A stretch of DNA of 50,107 bases. Source: Oscillatoria salina IIICB1 (GTDB lineage Bacteria; Cyanobacteriota; Cyanobacteriia; Cyanobacteriales; SIO1D9). The position numbers were made by a program, and so were the translations under genes. Positions within the stretch are counted from its first letter, which is position 1, and each line of letters opens with the position of its first letter. This document shows, one piece after another, positions 18,628-28,575 of this stretch. Under the pieces are notes generated by a model, which worked only from the letters and a program-made list of their open reading frames with translations, was not told the DNA's origin and ran no database searches. The stretch is taken from the NCBI RefSeq assembly GCF_020144665.1, contig NZ_JAAHBQ010000042.1, positions 1 through 50,107 of the forward strand. Reading direction: 5' to 3'.

Positions 18628-19219
18628 AGCCTATACCCCCTATTGTCCATATTTTCCAGTTTTTTGTTTTTCTCTTGTCTCACTATCCCTCATTCATTAC
18701 TCCATCACTTACATGAAATACGATTGTGTACTGTAATGTTACTTAAATTGCTCGTGAGTGTCATCCCTCATCTTACAATCCGCACCCCCTAACTTATGAA
18801 AATTAGCTTAGTTAATTTACAAAGGGTAAAAAGTCCGACCTGAGACTCGCTATTGTAGCTAGCTATACTTACAGGTTTACTTGCTACGATCTTTACCTGA
18901 GTTCGATCTCAGCAAATTAGCTAGAAAGTTCTTTTCAAGAAACTTACAGGGTTTGCTTGCTGACCAGTTTTTTTCAATTAATGAAAATTATTGATAATGG
19001 GTAGTAAAGAAGACATCAATCGGTAAATTTTTGTGAACTTCGATCGCTTAATCTTCAAGAAAATAAAGAAACTGGAAAAATTACTCATTTTAGTCGGGTT
19101 ATTTTTCCAGTTTCTTTATTTTTCTATTGGTTTTAATTTAGCATCATTGCCTAAATTAAACCTGAGTTTTTAGCGTTCACTTATTTTTAATAAGCAATAA
19201 TTAATTGAGACAATCCAGG
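18628..19219. other. 592 bp intergenic region with direct repeats and a long hairpin
   Basis: No gene is seen. Two imperfect direct repeats lie at 18838-18885 and 18895-18961. Both run from ACCTGAG through TAGCTAG to ACTTACAGG and end in TTGCT. To their right is the perfect 21-bp inverted repeat described separately. The left part should hold the promoter of the membrane-protein gene at 18627. Confidence 0.6.
19061..19121. terminator. long inverted repeat downstream of crtP (likely bidirectional terminator)
   Basis: A perfect 21-base stem (19061-19081 with 19101-19121, arm core AAAGAAACTGGAAAAA) encloses a 19-base loop. It starts about 100 bp after the crtP stop on the minus strand. The arms are A-rich on one side and T-rich on the other, so a U-tract follows the hairpin when read in either direction. 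Confidence 0.65.
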
Positions 19220-20668
<1,449 letters not shown>

Positions 20669-20927
20669 TTAATCTTTCTAATTCCAATTAGTGGTTAGTG
20701 TATACTGGGATTCATTATACTTTGCACTTCGTTACATTTTCCAGCCCAAGAGAAAACTTCCACTCTTATCAGCGTAGCCATCGCCACAGCTAACGTATTT
20801 TTCCTTTCCTGATAGCTAGAGCAGACGAAAAACGATCGCCACGCCTGAGTTTCGCTGATCATGTCAAGAGCTAACTCGTTTTCTGCTATAGTTAGGGCTT
20901 TATCCCGTCATCAACCACCCAATCAAC

Positions 20928-21647
20928 TTAACTTTTCAAAGCCTTTTTTTGCGCTTCAACCAACTCTTTAATTCCCTTTTCTGCAACATCTAAAATCTGA
21001 TTTAACTGACTGCGACTGTAGCTTCCCGTCTCAGCCGTACCTTGAACTTCAATTAAATCTAAATTTCCCGTCATCACCACATTAAAATCAACTTCAGCAG
21101 CGACATCTTCCGGGTAATTTAAATCTAGATATATTTCTGATTCAATAATTCCTACCGAAACCGCAGCGACGGGATAGCGTAAAGGAGAAGTGTCTAAATC
21201 ACCATTTTTTAAGAGTTTCTCAATTGCTAAACCGAGAGCAACATAACCGCCAGTAATTGAAGTTGTGCGCGTTCCTGCATCAGCTTGCAAAACATCAGCA
21301 TCAATTGTAATTGTACGCTCTCCAATTGCTTTTAGATCGATCGCTGCGCGCAAACTACGTCCGATTAATCTTTGAATTTCTTGGGTACGTCCCGAAAGTT
21401 TGATAAATTCGCGTTTTTGGCGTTGAGGAGTTGCACCGGGTAGCATTCGATATTCCGCAGTTAGCCAACCGCTTCCACTACCAACTAAAAAAGGTGGTAC
21501 GCCCGCTTCAATGGTGACGGTGCAAAGAACTTTGGTGTCGCCACATTCTGTTAAGACAGAAGAGGTGGCAAAACGAGTATAATCTCGCTGGAAGCGAATT
21601 GGACGCAGTTGATTTTTTTTGCGACCATCGGGACGTTGCCGGGTCAT
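20928..21647 (-). CDS. rph: ribonuclease PH
   Basis: Phosphorolytic 3'-to-5' exoribonuclease that trims tRNA precursors. 239 residues from ATG 21647: [80 protein letters not shown] and [19 protein letters not shown] are all present. The start is chosen for the family N-terminus and for GAGG about 7 bases upstream; a frame open to 21755 would add 36 residues rich in unrelated sequence. Flanked by 0.24 kb of non-coding DNA on the crtP side. Confidence 0.95.
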   Translation of the reverse strand: MTRQRPDGRKKNQLRPIRFQRDYTRFATSSVLTECGDTKVLCTVTIEAGVPPFLVGSGSGWLTAEYRMLPGATPQRQKREFIKLSGRTQEIQRLIGRSLRAAIDLKAIGERTITIDADVLQADAGTRTTSITGGYVALGLAIEKLLKNGDLDTSPLRYPVAAVSVGIIESEIYLDLNYPEDVAAEVDFNVVMTGNLDLIEVQGTAETGSYSRSQLNQILDVAEKGIKELVEAQKKALKS

Positions 21648-21794
21648 TATGTTTGCCTCGTTATCTCTTTTTGAGAATAACATGGATGGTGGCGATTTAA
21701 GTGTTTTTTTGTTTCGCGCATTCGGCGGAGCCGTTCTCGTTTCGAGTAGACGCAAAGGCGCTAAGAAAGATGCTAAGAAGTTTTGTTGTTTGGG

Positions 21795-23498
21795 TTATTG
21801 GCAATATTTGATTGTTGTTAGTGGGGTTTGTTGACGGGTTACTTGATGAACTATTTTACATTGTGGTAGTTTTTCGGGGGCGTTCCAGCGCGACCAGGCT
21901 AGGTAGTAAAATGGTTTGGGTAAGGTTGTGGGTTGTGTTTTTTTGTAGTCGATTAAGTTGAGGTTGGGGGCAGCATAAAGTTGCGCTGAGTAAAGAAATC
22001 CGTTGACTAAAACTGTGGTATTTGGGGGAGTGTTTTGTTGATTAATCCATTCGATTCCTTCGCGCAAACTTAAGCCCCAATATTCGGTATCGTAGTGTCC
22101 GTGGGCTGCTGGTAAGCCGCCGGAAATGCGATTAAAGTAGATGTATTGATAGGGATGTAAAGCAATCATTTCTGCGGCGATCGCGCTATATACGATTACA
22201 ATAAATGTTACTGCTATTATTTTCAGGTTTTTCTTGGGCAGTTGTCGATATATCCAAATTGCTGCTGTGGCGGTAAAGACGGCGATTCCTGGTAAGGTAA
22301 ATAAAAAGTGCCGCATTCCGTCGTAAATGGGCGAGTTTTTGATAATGGCGATTAAGGGTAAACAAACTACTTGACAAAATCCTAAAATTGCTGTAGTTTT
22401 TTGCAAATTAGATAGTTTTTTGTATTTGGCAAGAATTAAGCCGATACCGAGAAGAAATCCTATTTGAAATATTAGTGGAATTGTCATCCACATCCACGTG
22501 ATGAGGTAATGTCGGGGTACATTTTGGATAAAAATTTCTTCTCCTGCAAATAAGACTTTGATTCTCAATAAATGTCCGGAAAGATAATTTATTGTTTCGA
22601 GAAAACCGCCGATGGGATTACTCCAAAATGCGGGATACCAAATGGTGTTGCTAGCAAACCAACTGAGACAAATAATTAGATATAATCCGACAAAGTTAAT
22701 ATATTGTTTTCGAGTTGCTTTTTGGTTTAAAGCTAGTAAAAAATAAGCAATTAAAATAAAACTGAGAACTAAAAAGCCACCAATTCTAATTCCGCTTAAA
22801 ATCCCAACGAGAATGCCAAATAAAGCTGTGTATAAAGTGGCGCGATTCAATCCGGGTTTGATTTCTTTATCGCTTCGTAGATAATAGTTGATTAAATAAG
22901 CTCCGGCTAAAGTTGTGAGTGTAAAAATAGCTGCAAATGGCGGATCTTTTGGGTTAAAAAAGCTGTGTCCCCAAAATTGCGGTAAAAATGCTAAACTCAT
23001 TGCACCAAACCAAGCATAATTCCAGCCAGCAAGAATTCCAACTAAACAAGCAACAGCCGCATAAGTAATTAAAGAAAAGAAAAAAGTAACGTAATGTTTG
23101 ACTTCAACTCTCGCAGCTAAAGCTTCTATTTTTGCTTGTTCATCTTCTGCTTGGGTTTTATAGTTAAGAGGGTTGTAATCTCCAGCGTTCGTTAAATATT
23201 GTTTGACTTGAAAAACTCCTTCCGCAGTTAAGTTAAAAAATGTGCCAAAAAATCTTAAATCTCCAGGAATATGTTTGTCTTCTGTAACTAACTCTAGGTT
23301 TCTGCGGAGCATTGCAATTTCTGTGGGTTCGTCTACAGATAGTCCATAGTCATCTACAGTTGGTAAACCAATTAAAACGATCGCCAGAATAACGGCGATC
23401 GTTTTCAGATAAGCTTTTGTGAAAATTTGCTGATAAATTGCTTGTAAAAGTATAACAATATTTGGCACTTGCTTAGGGAAAACGTAAGGCTTTAACAT
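21795..23498 (-). CDS. GT39-like multi-pass membrane glycosyltransferase
   Basis: 567 residues with about ten membrane helices. The first extracytoplasmic loop carries DYGLSVDEPTEIAMLRRN; an Asp-Glu (here VDEP) in the first loop is characteristic of lipid-linked sugar transferases of the ArnT/PMT (GT39) type. FLPQFWGHSFFNPKDPPFAAIFTL resembles the conserved second-loop motif of the same group. The C-terminus is soluble (YWGLSLREGIEWINQQNTP). Donor and acceptor are unknown. The family call is moderate. Confidence 0.65.
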   Translation of the reverse strand: MLKPYVFPKQVPNIVILLQAIYQQIFTKAYLKTIAVILAIVLIGLPTVDDYGLSVDEPTEIAMLRRNLELVTEDKHIPGDLRFFGTFFNLTAEGVFQVKQYLTNAGDYNPLNYKTQAEDEQAKIEALAARVEVKHYVTFFFSLITYAAVACLVGILAGWNYAWFGAMSLAFLPQFWGHSFFNPKDPPFAAIFTLTTLAGAYLINYYLRSDKEIKPGLNRATLYTALFGILVGILSGIRIGGFLVLSFILIAYFLLALNQKATRKQYINFVGLYLIICLSWFASNTIWYPAFWSNPIGGFLETINYLSGHLLRIKVLFAGEEIFIQNVPRHYLITWMWMTIPLIFQIGFLLGIGLILAKYKKLSNLQKTTAILGFCQVVCLPLIAIIKNSPIYDGMRHFLFTLPGIAVFTATAAIWIYRQLPKKNLKIIAVTFIVIVYSAIAAEMIALHPYQYIYFNRISGGLPAAHGHYDTEYWGLSLREGIEWINQQNTPPNTTVLVNGFLYSAQLYAAPNLNLIDYKKTQPTTLPKPFYYLAWSRWNAPEKLPQCKIVHQVTRQQTPLTTIKYCQ

Positions 23499-23649
23499 AG
23501 ATTTGAATTGAAAATTAAGAAATAATTAGCTAATTTAAAATTAGCCTCTAATCTCGGAAATGGCGACGTAGCTTACACAGAAAAAGATAAAAAAGATTCA
23601 AACAAACCTATGTGTAATCACCTAAAAATAGCTTAGTTTAACTAGAAGA

Positions 23650-24210
23650 TTAACTAGTTAAATTAAGTTTATGTAAAATTTCCCGCTCAATTTGTGCTGG
23701 ATCTCCCTCGGCGGGAATTGTCAAAAGTCTCTTACTGCGATCGTAATATTCTAAAATGGGTATAGTGCGATCGCGGAACATTTGAAGACGACGCTGGAGG
23801 ATTTCGGGGCGATCGTCAGGTAGCGATCGCGCTAAAGACCTTGCCATCATCACAGCTTCACTCACTTGTAAGTAAATTGCCCAATTTAACCTTTGTTCGA
23901 GGTTTTCTAATAAAAAATCTAACTCCTCAGCCTGAAAAGCCGTACGAGGATAACCATCTAAGACCCAACCTTTGCTAATATCAGACTCAAGCAAACGCTG
24001 ACGCATGAACTGGATCATCATCTCATCTGGTACTAATTCTCCCTTCTCGACGTAAGGTTTTGCTTTTTTACCCAAAGTAGTGTCAGCCGCAATTCCACCT
24101 CGTAAAATCTCTCCAGTAGCGATCGCGGGAATCCCTAACTGAGTCGATAGTCTTCGCGCTTGAGTTCCCTTACCTGCACCCGATCCTCCTAACATCACCA
24201 GTCTCACCAT
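23650..24210 (-). CDS. adk: adenylate kinase
   Basis: Interconverts 2 ADP and ATP + AMP. 186 residues from ATG 24210 (MVRLVMLGGSGAGKGTQARRL), preceded by AGGAG at good spacing; a longer frame to 24234 adds eight atypical residues. P-loop GGSGAGKGTQ, AMP-binding ATGEILRGGI, and WVLDGYPRTAFQAEEL are clear. The LID is short (SLARSLPDDRPEILQRRL), without zinc ligands, as in cyanobacterial short forms. It stands alone between the GT39-like gene and the dcd region. Confidence 0.94.
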   Translation of the reverse strand: MVRLVMLGGSGAGKGTQARRLSTQLGIPAIATGEILRGGIAADTTLGKKAKPYVEKGELVPDEMMIQFMRQRLLESDISKGWVLDGYPRTAFQAEELDFLLENLEQRLNWAIYLQVSEAVMMARSLARSLPDDRPEILQRRLQMFRDRTIPILEYYDRSKRLLTIPAEGDPAQIEREILHKLNLTS

Positions 24211-24354
24211 TTTTCCGCTCCTGTTACCACACAAACTTAAAATAGCTTACCTTTAGAGCAGTATTGACGAAAGGCACACATATAGTGTTCGATAGGAAAG
24301 AAAATAGCAAATTAACCCTAGATATTGTTCACTAATTTGCCAGTCGTACCAGCA

Positions 24355-24453
24355 ATGATTGCCCAGCTAGAAACCGCAACTCGAAATCTAACTACCGATC
24401 CAGCTTACAAAGTTCTCATCAACCGTGATTGGGGACTGGAGATTGGGGATTAG
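24355..24453 (+). pseudogene. short coding-like remnant ended by a heptamer repeat (tentative)
   Basis: A 32-codon frame beginning ATGATTGCCCAGCTAG (MIAQLETATRNLTTDPAYK) looks protein-like until about 24426, then runs into a GATTGGGGACT repeat that provides the stop. It may be the 5' stub of a gene cut off by the repeat, or a chance frame. I recognise no family. Confidence 0.25.
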
Positions 24454-24515
24454 GGACTGGGAAAATAGGAAGAAACTGATAAGGTATGTAGAGACGTTAC
24501 GTGCAACGTCTCTAC
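24427..24515. repeat. heptamer repeat fragment and GTAGAGACGTT hairpin
   Basis: 24427-24463 holds GATTGGGGACT/GATTAGGGACT units. 24488-24515 is a perfect 11-bp inverted repeat (GTAGAGACGTT and AACGTCTCTAC, 6-base loop) in the dcd leader. The GAGACG...CGTCTC core recurs at 3372-3400 and 49564-49585. Confidence 0.75.
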
Positions 24516-24547
24516 TGTCTCTACTGAATTTATATGAGAATAAAACC

Positions 24548-25132
24548 GTGATTAAAAACGATTTTTGGATTACAGAAATGGCGGCTCAAGGAATGATTTC
24601 TCCCTTTGAGCCAAAATTAATTCGTCGCTTGGAAAATAATTTACCAGTTATTTCTTATGGATTAAGTAGTTTTGGTTACGATATCCGACTTTCTCCCCAA
24701 GAATTTCGCGTTTTTCGCCATATTCCTGGTAAAGTTGTCGATCCCAAAAATTTTAACCCAGAAAATCTCGAACCAGTCCGTTTACATGAAGATGTTAACG
24801 GTCAATATTTCATTCTTCCCGCTCATTCTTACGGACTCGGTGTAGCATTAGAAAAGCTCCAAGTACCTGACAATATCACCGTTCTCTGTATCGGCAAAAG
24901 TTCTTATGCGCGTGTCGGGTTAATTGCTAATTTAACTCCGGCTGAGGCTGGTTGGCGAGGACATTTGACCTTGGAATTTTCCAATTCTTCTAGTGCTGAT
25001 TGTCGAATTTATGCCAATGAAGGAGTTGTTCAACTATTATTTTTAGAGGGCGATCCTTGTGCAGTTAGCTATGAAAAACGACGCGGTAAATATCAAGATC
25101 AACCGGAAACAGTAGTCTTCTCTAGAGTTTAA
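24548..25132 (+). CDS. dcd: dCTP deaminase
   Basis: Deaminates dCTP to dUTP, feeding dUMP for thymidylate synthesis. I start at GTG 24548 (MIKNDFWITEMAAQGMISPFE, 194 residues), the usual N-terminus. The frame is open upstream to 24425 only through repeat sequence. The conserved core is present: SYGLSSFGYDIRLSP, FILPAHSYGLGVALEKLQ, CIGKSSYARVGL, LTPAEAGWRGHLTLEFSN (catalytic Glu) and EGVVQLLFLEGD. It is followed on the same strand by a small unknown gene and thyX, forming a likely dCTP-to-dTMP cluster. The leader contains a GTAGAGACGTT palindrome. Confidence 0.93.
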   Translation: MIKNDFWITEMAAQGMISPFEPKLIRRLENNLPVISYGLSSFGYDIRLSPQEFRVFRHIPGKVVDPKNFNPENLEPVRLHEDVNGQYFILPAHSYGLGVALEKLQVPDNITVLCIGKSSYARVGLIANLTPAEAGWRGHLTLEFSNSSSADCRIYANEGVVQLLFLEGDPCAVSYEKRRGKYQDQPETVVFSRV

Positions 25133-25158
25133 TAATTATTAAAAAGAGCGAGGAAATT

Positions 25159-25599
25159 ATGGGCGAAGCAAAACGACGCAAGCAACGAGATCCTAATTAC
25201 GGCAAAGCCTTGGAAAATTTGCCAGAAGATATGTTAAAAGAAAAAGCTAAAAAATGGCTTGAAGAAGCAAATAGAATCTTACCTAATAACTTCCGTCCTG
25301 ATTATGGACATTGGTATATTGCCAATATGGGAATGAAAGAACTCAATTTAATAATTAGTGGTGATTATATGGTAGGTAAGGAAAAAGATGGCTACATGAT
25401 AATTGTTCACTCTGAAGATTTTTGTACCTCCATTACCTTATCAAACCAACAACACCAACAGTTTCTTGAATTAAAAGAAACAACAAATTCACCAGATTTT
25501 CAAGTCAAAGCAGTTCCATGTCCCTCAGAAAGATATTATGCCAAAGGTGTAGAATGGGTTATTCCTTTTAAAGCTATCAGCCTAAGTTTAGCTAGTTAG
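25159..25599 (+). CDS. hypothetical protein with MGEAKRRK start
   Basis: 146 residues, GAGGAAATT just before the ATG. The N-terminus MGEAKRRKQRDPNYGKALE is a short basic opening seen on various bacterial hypothetical proteins. The remainder (YIANMGMKELNLIISGDYMVGKEKDGYMIIVH, VEWVIPFKAI) looks like a small alpha/beta domain that I cannot name. It sits 26 bp after dcd and 52 bp before thyX, so co-transcription is likely. A role in nucleotide metabolism is only a guess from position. Confidence 0.65.
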   Translation: MGEAKRRKQRDPNYGKALENLPEDMLKEKAKKWLEEANRILPNNFRPDYGHWYIANMGMKELNLIISGDYMVGKEKDGYMIIVHSEDFCTSITLSNQQHQQFLELKETTNSPDFQVKAVPCPSERYYAKGVEWVIPFKAISLSLAS

Positions 25600-25651
25600 C
25601 TACAAAAGTACCAAAACAATTATAGCAATTTTAAAGTAAAAAGATAATTAA

Positions 25652-27100
25652 ATGGATAAATTTCGAGTTGAAGTTATTGCTTCTACACCTAATCCTCAAC
25701 AAGTAGTTTGGGCGGCAATGCACCAAGATTATTCTGAATATTTTGTGGTGGATAATCGAGATAAATTTCCTAACGAACAACGAGCAGGGGAATTAATTGT
25801 TAAGCATTTGTTGGCTGGCGATCGCGGACATTTTGGACCCTTAGAACATCCTCAAATCACTTTTAATATTGGCTATTTTCCTCACTCGATGATGCAGCAA
25901 ATACGCACTCATCGTGTCGGTGTAAGTTTTGATGTTCAGTGTCTAGCTGCGGATACAGAAATTACTTTTGTTAACTGCAATGGCGAAACTAACAAGAAAC
26001 TGAAAAAGACAATTGGAGAACTCTACGATCTTTGGGCTAATGGAGAAAAATCGGTTCGACAAAAAAATATTCGAGGTAGAAATAATGAACCACCTGGAGA
26101 GTATCGTCGTGACTGCAAAAAACGCATTCAGAAAATGCGCTTGCGAGTTCTTAATGAAGAAACTGGATTCTTTGAAATTGGACATATTCAAGATGTAATT
26201 TGTAGTGGAAAACAACCTGTATATCGCCTTACTCTTGAAGATGGGAAAACGTTAGATTGTACGCAAAATCATCGGCTACTAACCTCTCAAGGTTGGCAAA
26301 CGATGGGTGAAGCTGTGGGTTTAATAACAGCTTTAGATAATAGGGTAATTACAACTCAACAAGAGTGTTTTATCTTGTGTAATGGCTTGGCTGTAGCAGG
26401 TAATAGACTTGACAGAAATCAGCAATGGTTATGCGACCAAATTGAAAAAGGGCGAAGTGCAGAACAAATTGCACAAATGTCTCAATTTAAACCAATTTTA
26501 CAACCTGTTAATTGGAAAGCTAAGGCTAAATCTTCAGGAAGAAAATTGAAAGCCCATCCTGTCAAAGTTGTCAAGGTTGAATATCTAGGCGAACAAATAA
26601 CTTACGATCTAGAAGTTGCTGGAAAATGGCATAATTTTGTAGGCAATGGCATCGTTGTTCATAATTCTTTTCGTTATACGGGGCAAAGAATTATTGATGT
26701 TGCTGCGGGAATAAAGGATGTTGAAGATGTGTTTTATTTGCGTCCGGTAGGAAAGTATACTAATCGCCAAGGTAAGCGTTATTTTTATTCCGAAGAACAG
26801 CGCCAAGAAGATGTAAAATGGTGTAAAGATGCTTGTAAACGCTATCAACAAAGCATTGCTGAGGGTTTAGCAGAAGAACACGCTAGGGGTTTGATTCCTT
26901 TTGATGCTAGACAGCATTTTGTTTTGAGTTGTAATCTGCGATCGCTACTTCATTTACTCGATTTACGTTGGAAAAAAGATGCTCAATTGGAAGCGCAAAA
27001 GTTTTGCGAATTGCTGTTTGTGCATCTTCAACAATGGACTCCCGCCGTGGCAGAATGGTATCTGGAATCTCGCGCTAAAAAAGCGAAATTATCTCCTTGA
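25652..27100 (+). CDS. thyX: flavin-dependent thymidylate synthase ThyX, interrupted by an intein
   Basis: ThyX methylates dUMP to dTMP with methylene-THF, NADPH and FAD. The 482-residue precursor splits cleanly: N-extein 1-96 (MDKFRVEVIASTPNPQQVVW ... QQIRTHRVGVSFDVQ), intein 97-338, C-extein 339-482 (SFRYTGQRIIDVAAG ... ARQHFVLSCNLRSLLHLLDLR). Joined exteins give 240 residues, the normal size. The intein interrupts the ThyX signature between THRVGVSFDVQ and SFRYTG, so the enzyme should be inactive until splicing. The first C-extein residue is Ser, as splicing requires. dcd lies 0.5 kb upstream. Confidence 0.95.
   Translation: MDKFRVEVIASTPNPQQVVWAAMHQDYSEYFVVDNRDKFPNEQRAGELIVKHLLAGDRGHFGPLEHPQITFNIGYFPHSMMQQIRTHRVGVSFDVQCLAADTEITFVNCNGETNKKLKKTIGELYDLWANGEKSVRQKNIRGRNNEPPGEYRRDCKKRIQKMRLRVLNEETGFFEIGHIQDVICSGKQPVYRLTLEDGKTLDCTQNHRLLTSQGWQTMGEAVGLITALDNRVITTQQECFILCNGLAVAGNRLDRNQQWLCDQIEKGRSAEQIAQMSQFKPILQPVNWKAKAKSSGRKLKAHPVKVVKVEYLGEQITYDLEVAGKWHNFVGNGIVVHNSFRYTGQRIIDVAAGIKDVEDVFYLRPVGKYTNRQGKRYFYSEEQRQEDVKWCKDACKRYQQSIAEGLAEEHARGLIPFDARQHFVLSCNLRSLLHLLDLRWKKDAQLEAQKFCELLFVHLQQWTPAVAEWYLESRAKKAKLSP
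25940..26665 (+). other. ThyX intein (242 residues, no LAGLIDADG motif)
   Basis: Starts with Cys (block A CLAADTEITF) and ends with VVHN followed by Ser (block G). Block B is LEDGKTLDCTQNHRLLTSQGW, with the NHRL His. Block F is YLGEQITYDLEVAGKWHNFVG. The penultimate His and terminal Asn are present, so splicing chemistry looks intact. The linker between B and F (~75 residues) and an N-terminal insert (~60 charged residues, KSVRQKNIRGRNNEP) show no LAGLIDADG or HNH pattern I can see. It is thus a mini-intein or one with an eroded endonuclease. Confidence 0.9.
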
Positions 27101-27129
27101 CTTTCAAGCTTTTATATGATATGCAGATT

Positions 27130-28575
27130 TTATTTCGACCAATTGCGGCGGAAATCGAAAAAGCGATCGCATAAGTTGAGTAAAGTCTTATTTTCACTGA
27201 GGCGCTGTCTTTCCCCTTCTCTAGCAGTTTTGGCGATAATTTCTGCTAAAGTGGGGGAAGGAAAATAAATTTTAGCCAGATCGCTAAGTTTAATTTTCTG
27301 CTGAATAGCTACAGCGATCGCGCTAATTAATTCTCCTGCTTCGACACCGACAATATGCGCTCCTAAAATCTCTCCCTGACGACGGATGATAAATTTACAA
27401 AATCCTGTCGTTTCGCCCAAAATTTGTGCTCTAGCATTACTCTGAAAATATTCTCGCACGACAAATACTTCTTTACCATAACGCTGTCTTGCTTGGGCTT
27501 CTGTCATCCCAACTCTTGCTAAATTTGGTTCGGTAAAAATTGTCCAAGGAAGATAACTATAATCGACTTTAAATAGCGGGAAAAACAAAGCATTTTTTAA
27601 AGCAATCTTAGTTTCATATTCAGCAATATGGGGAAATTGATAGCCACCAATTACGTCTCCACAAGCATAAATTCGCCGATTAGTTGTTTGCAATTTTTCG
27701 TTAACTTTAATACCCTCGCGCCCAAATTGAACGCCTACACTAGCTAAATTTAAACCTGCAACATTCGCTTGTTTTTCACCAACAAAAATAATTTCTTCAG
27801 TTTCCAGCGCTCGATTTCCTACTTGTATCCATTTAGTTTGCTCAATTTTTTTGATTTGCGTAAGTGGACTTTGAGTAATAACTCGCACTTTTTCCGCTTC
27901 TAACTCAGCTTGAATAAGCATCGCAGCTTCGCCATCTTCCGCGAGCAAAATCCGTTCATTGGGAATTACTAAAGTAATTTTTTTACCTAGTTTAGCTAGA
28001 TTTTGAGCTAAGACAATTGCTTGAGGATCGCCCCCAACTACCATTAAATTTTCTGGCAGAGGTTGCAATTTATTTTGCTGCCAAATATCGTCAATTTTCA
28101 AATAACTTATTTCTTCAATTCCAGCAACTTTTGGTACTACTAAATGCGCACCTGTCGCCACTAAATAAGTACGGGAGAGCAAACGTCTTTTCTCAACAAC
28201 AAAAGCTTGATTTGGCAACCGGACAAATTCACCAAAACCTTGAATTACATCTACTCCCACAGTAGCTAATACCGCACTGGCGGACTCTTCTGCCAAAGTA
28301 GATAAAACTTCCGTCGCCCATTCCCCGGCGGCTGCGAGTCGATCTTGGATAGAAAAAGAAACTTCTGTTGCTAATTTTTCTAGCTCCAAAAACTGATGTA
28401 AACGAGTTTTGTGGCTAAGAGTGCGACTTTTAATTATCTCTCCCCAAGCGTGATTTTGTTGGGAAATTCCTTGTTCGACAAGGGCGACGCGGGCATTAAA
28501 TCTAGCCCCAGTCAAAGCAGCATAAATTCCCTCTCTGCTAGCGCCAATAACGATTAAATCGTACTCAACTGCCAT
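27130..28575 (-). CDS. FAD/NAD(P)-dependent oxidoreductase lacking the redox disulfide
   Basis: 481 residues, with the fold of dihydrolipoamide dehydrogenase/mercuric reductase. FAD motif YDLIVIGASREGIYAALTGAR, NAD(P) motif LMVVGGDPQAIVLAQNLAKLG, second FAD motif NRRIYACGDVIGGYQFPHIA, and interface domain starting FTEPNLARVGMTEAQAR. The CxxxxC redox pair expected near residue 45 is absent (QQNHAWGEIIKSRTLSH), and the C-terminal base region reads YFPSPTLAE instead of HPT.sE. It should thus not reduce disulfides; quinone or other acceptors are possible. It overlaps the cobD-like gene by 11 bp. Confidence 0.82.
   Translation of the reverse strand: MAVEYDLIVIGASREGIYAALTGARFNARVALVEQGISQQNHAWGEIIKSRTLSHKTRLHQFLELEKLATEVSFSIQDRLAAAGEWATEVLSTLAEESASAVLATVGVDVIQGFGEFVRLPNQAFVVEKRRLLSRTYLVATGAHLVVPKVAGIEEISYLKIDDIWQQNKLQPLPENLMVVGGDPQAIVLAQNLAKLGKKITLVIPNERILLAEDGEAAMLIQAELEAEKVRVITQSPLTQIKKIEQTKWIQVGNRALETEEIIFVGEKQANVAGLNLASVGVQFGREGIKVNEKLQTTNRRIYACGDVIGGYQFPHIAEYETKIALKNALFFPLFKVDYSYLPWTIFTEPNLARVGMTEAQARQRYGKEVFVVREYFQSNARAQILGETTGFCKFIIRRQGEILGAHIVGVEAGELISAIAVAIQQKIKLSDLAKIYFPSPTLAEIIAKTAREGERQRLSENKTLLNLCDRFFDFRRNWSK

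Noticed and set aside
25943..26215. Frames on the opposite strand of the thyX intein
   Set aside because: Shadow of the intein coding region; no homing endonuclease motif.
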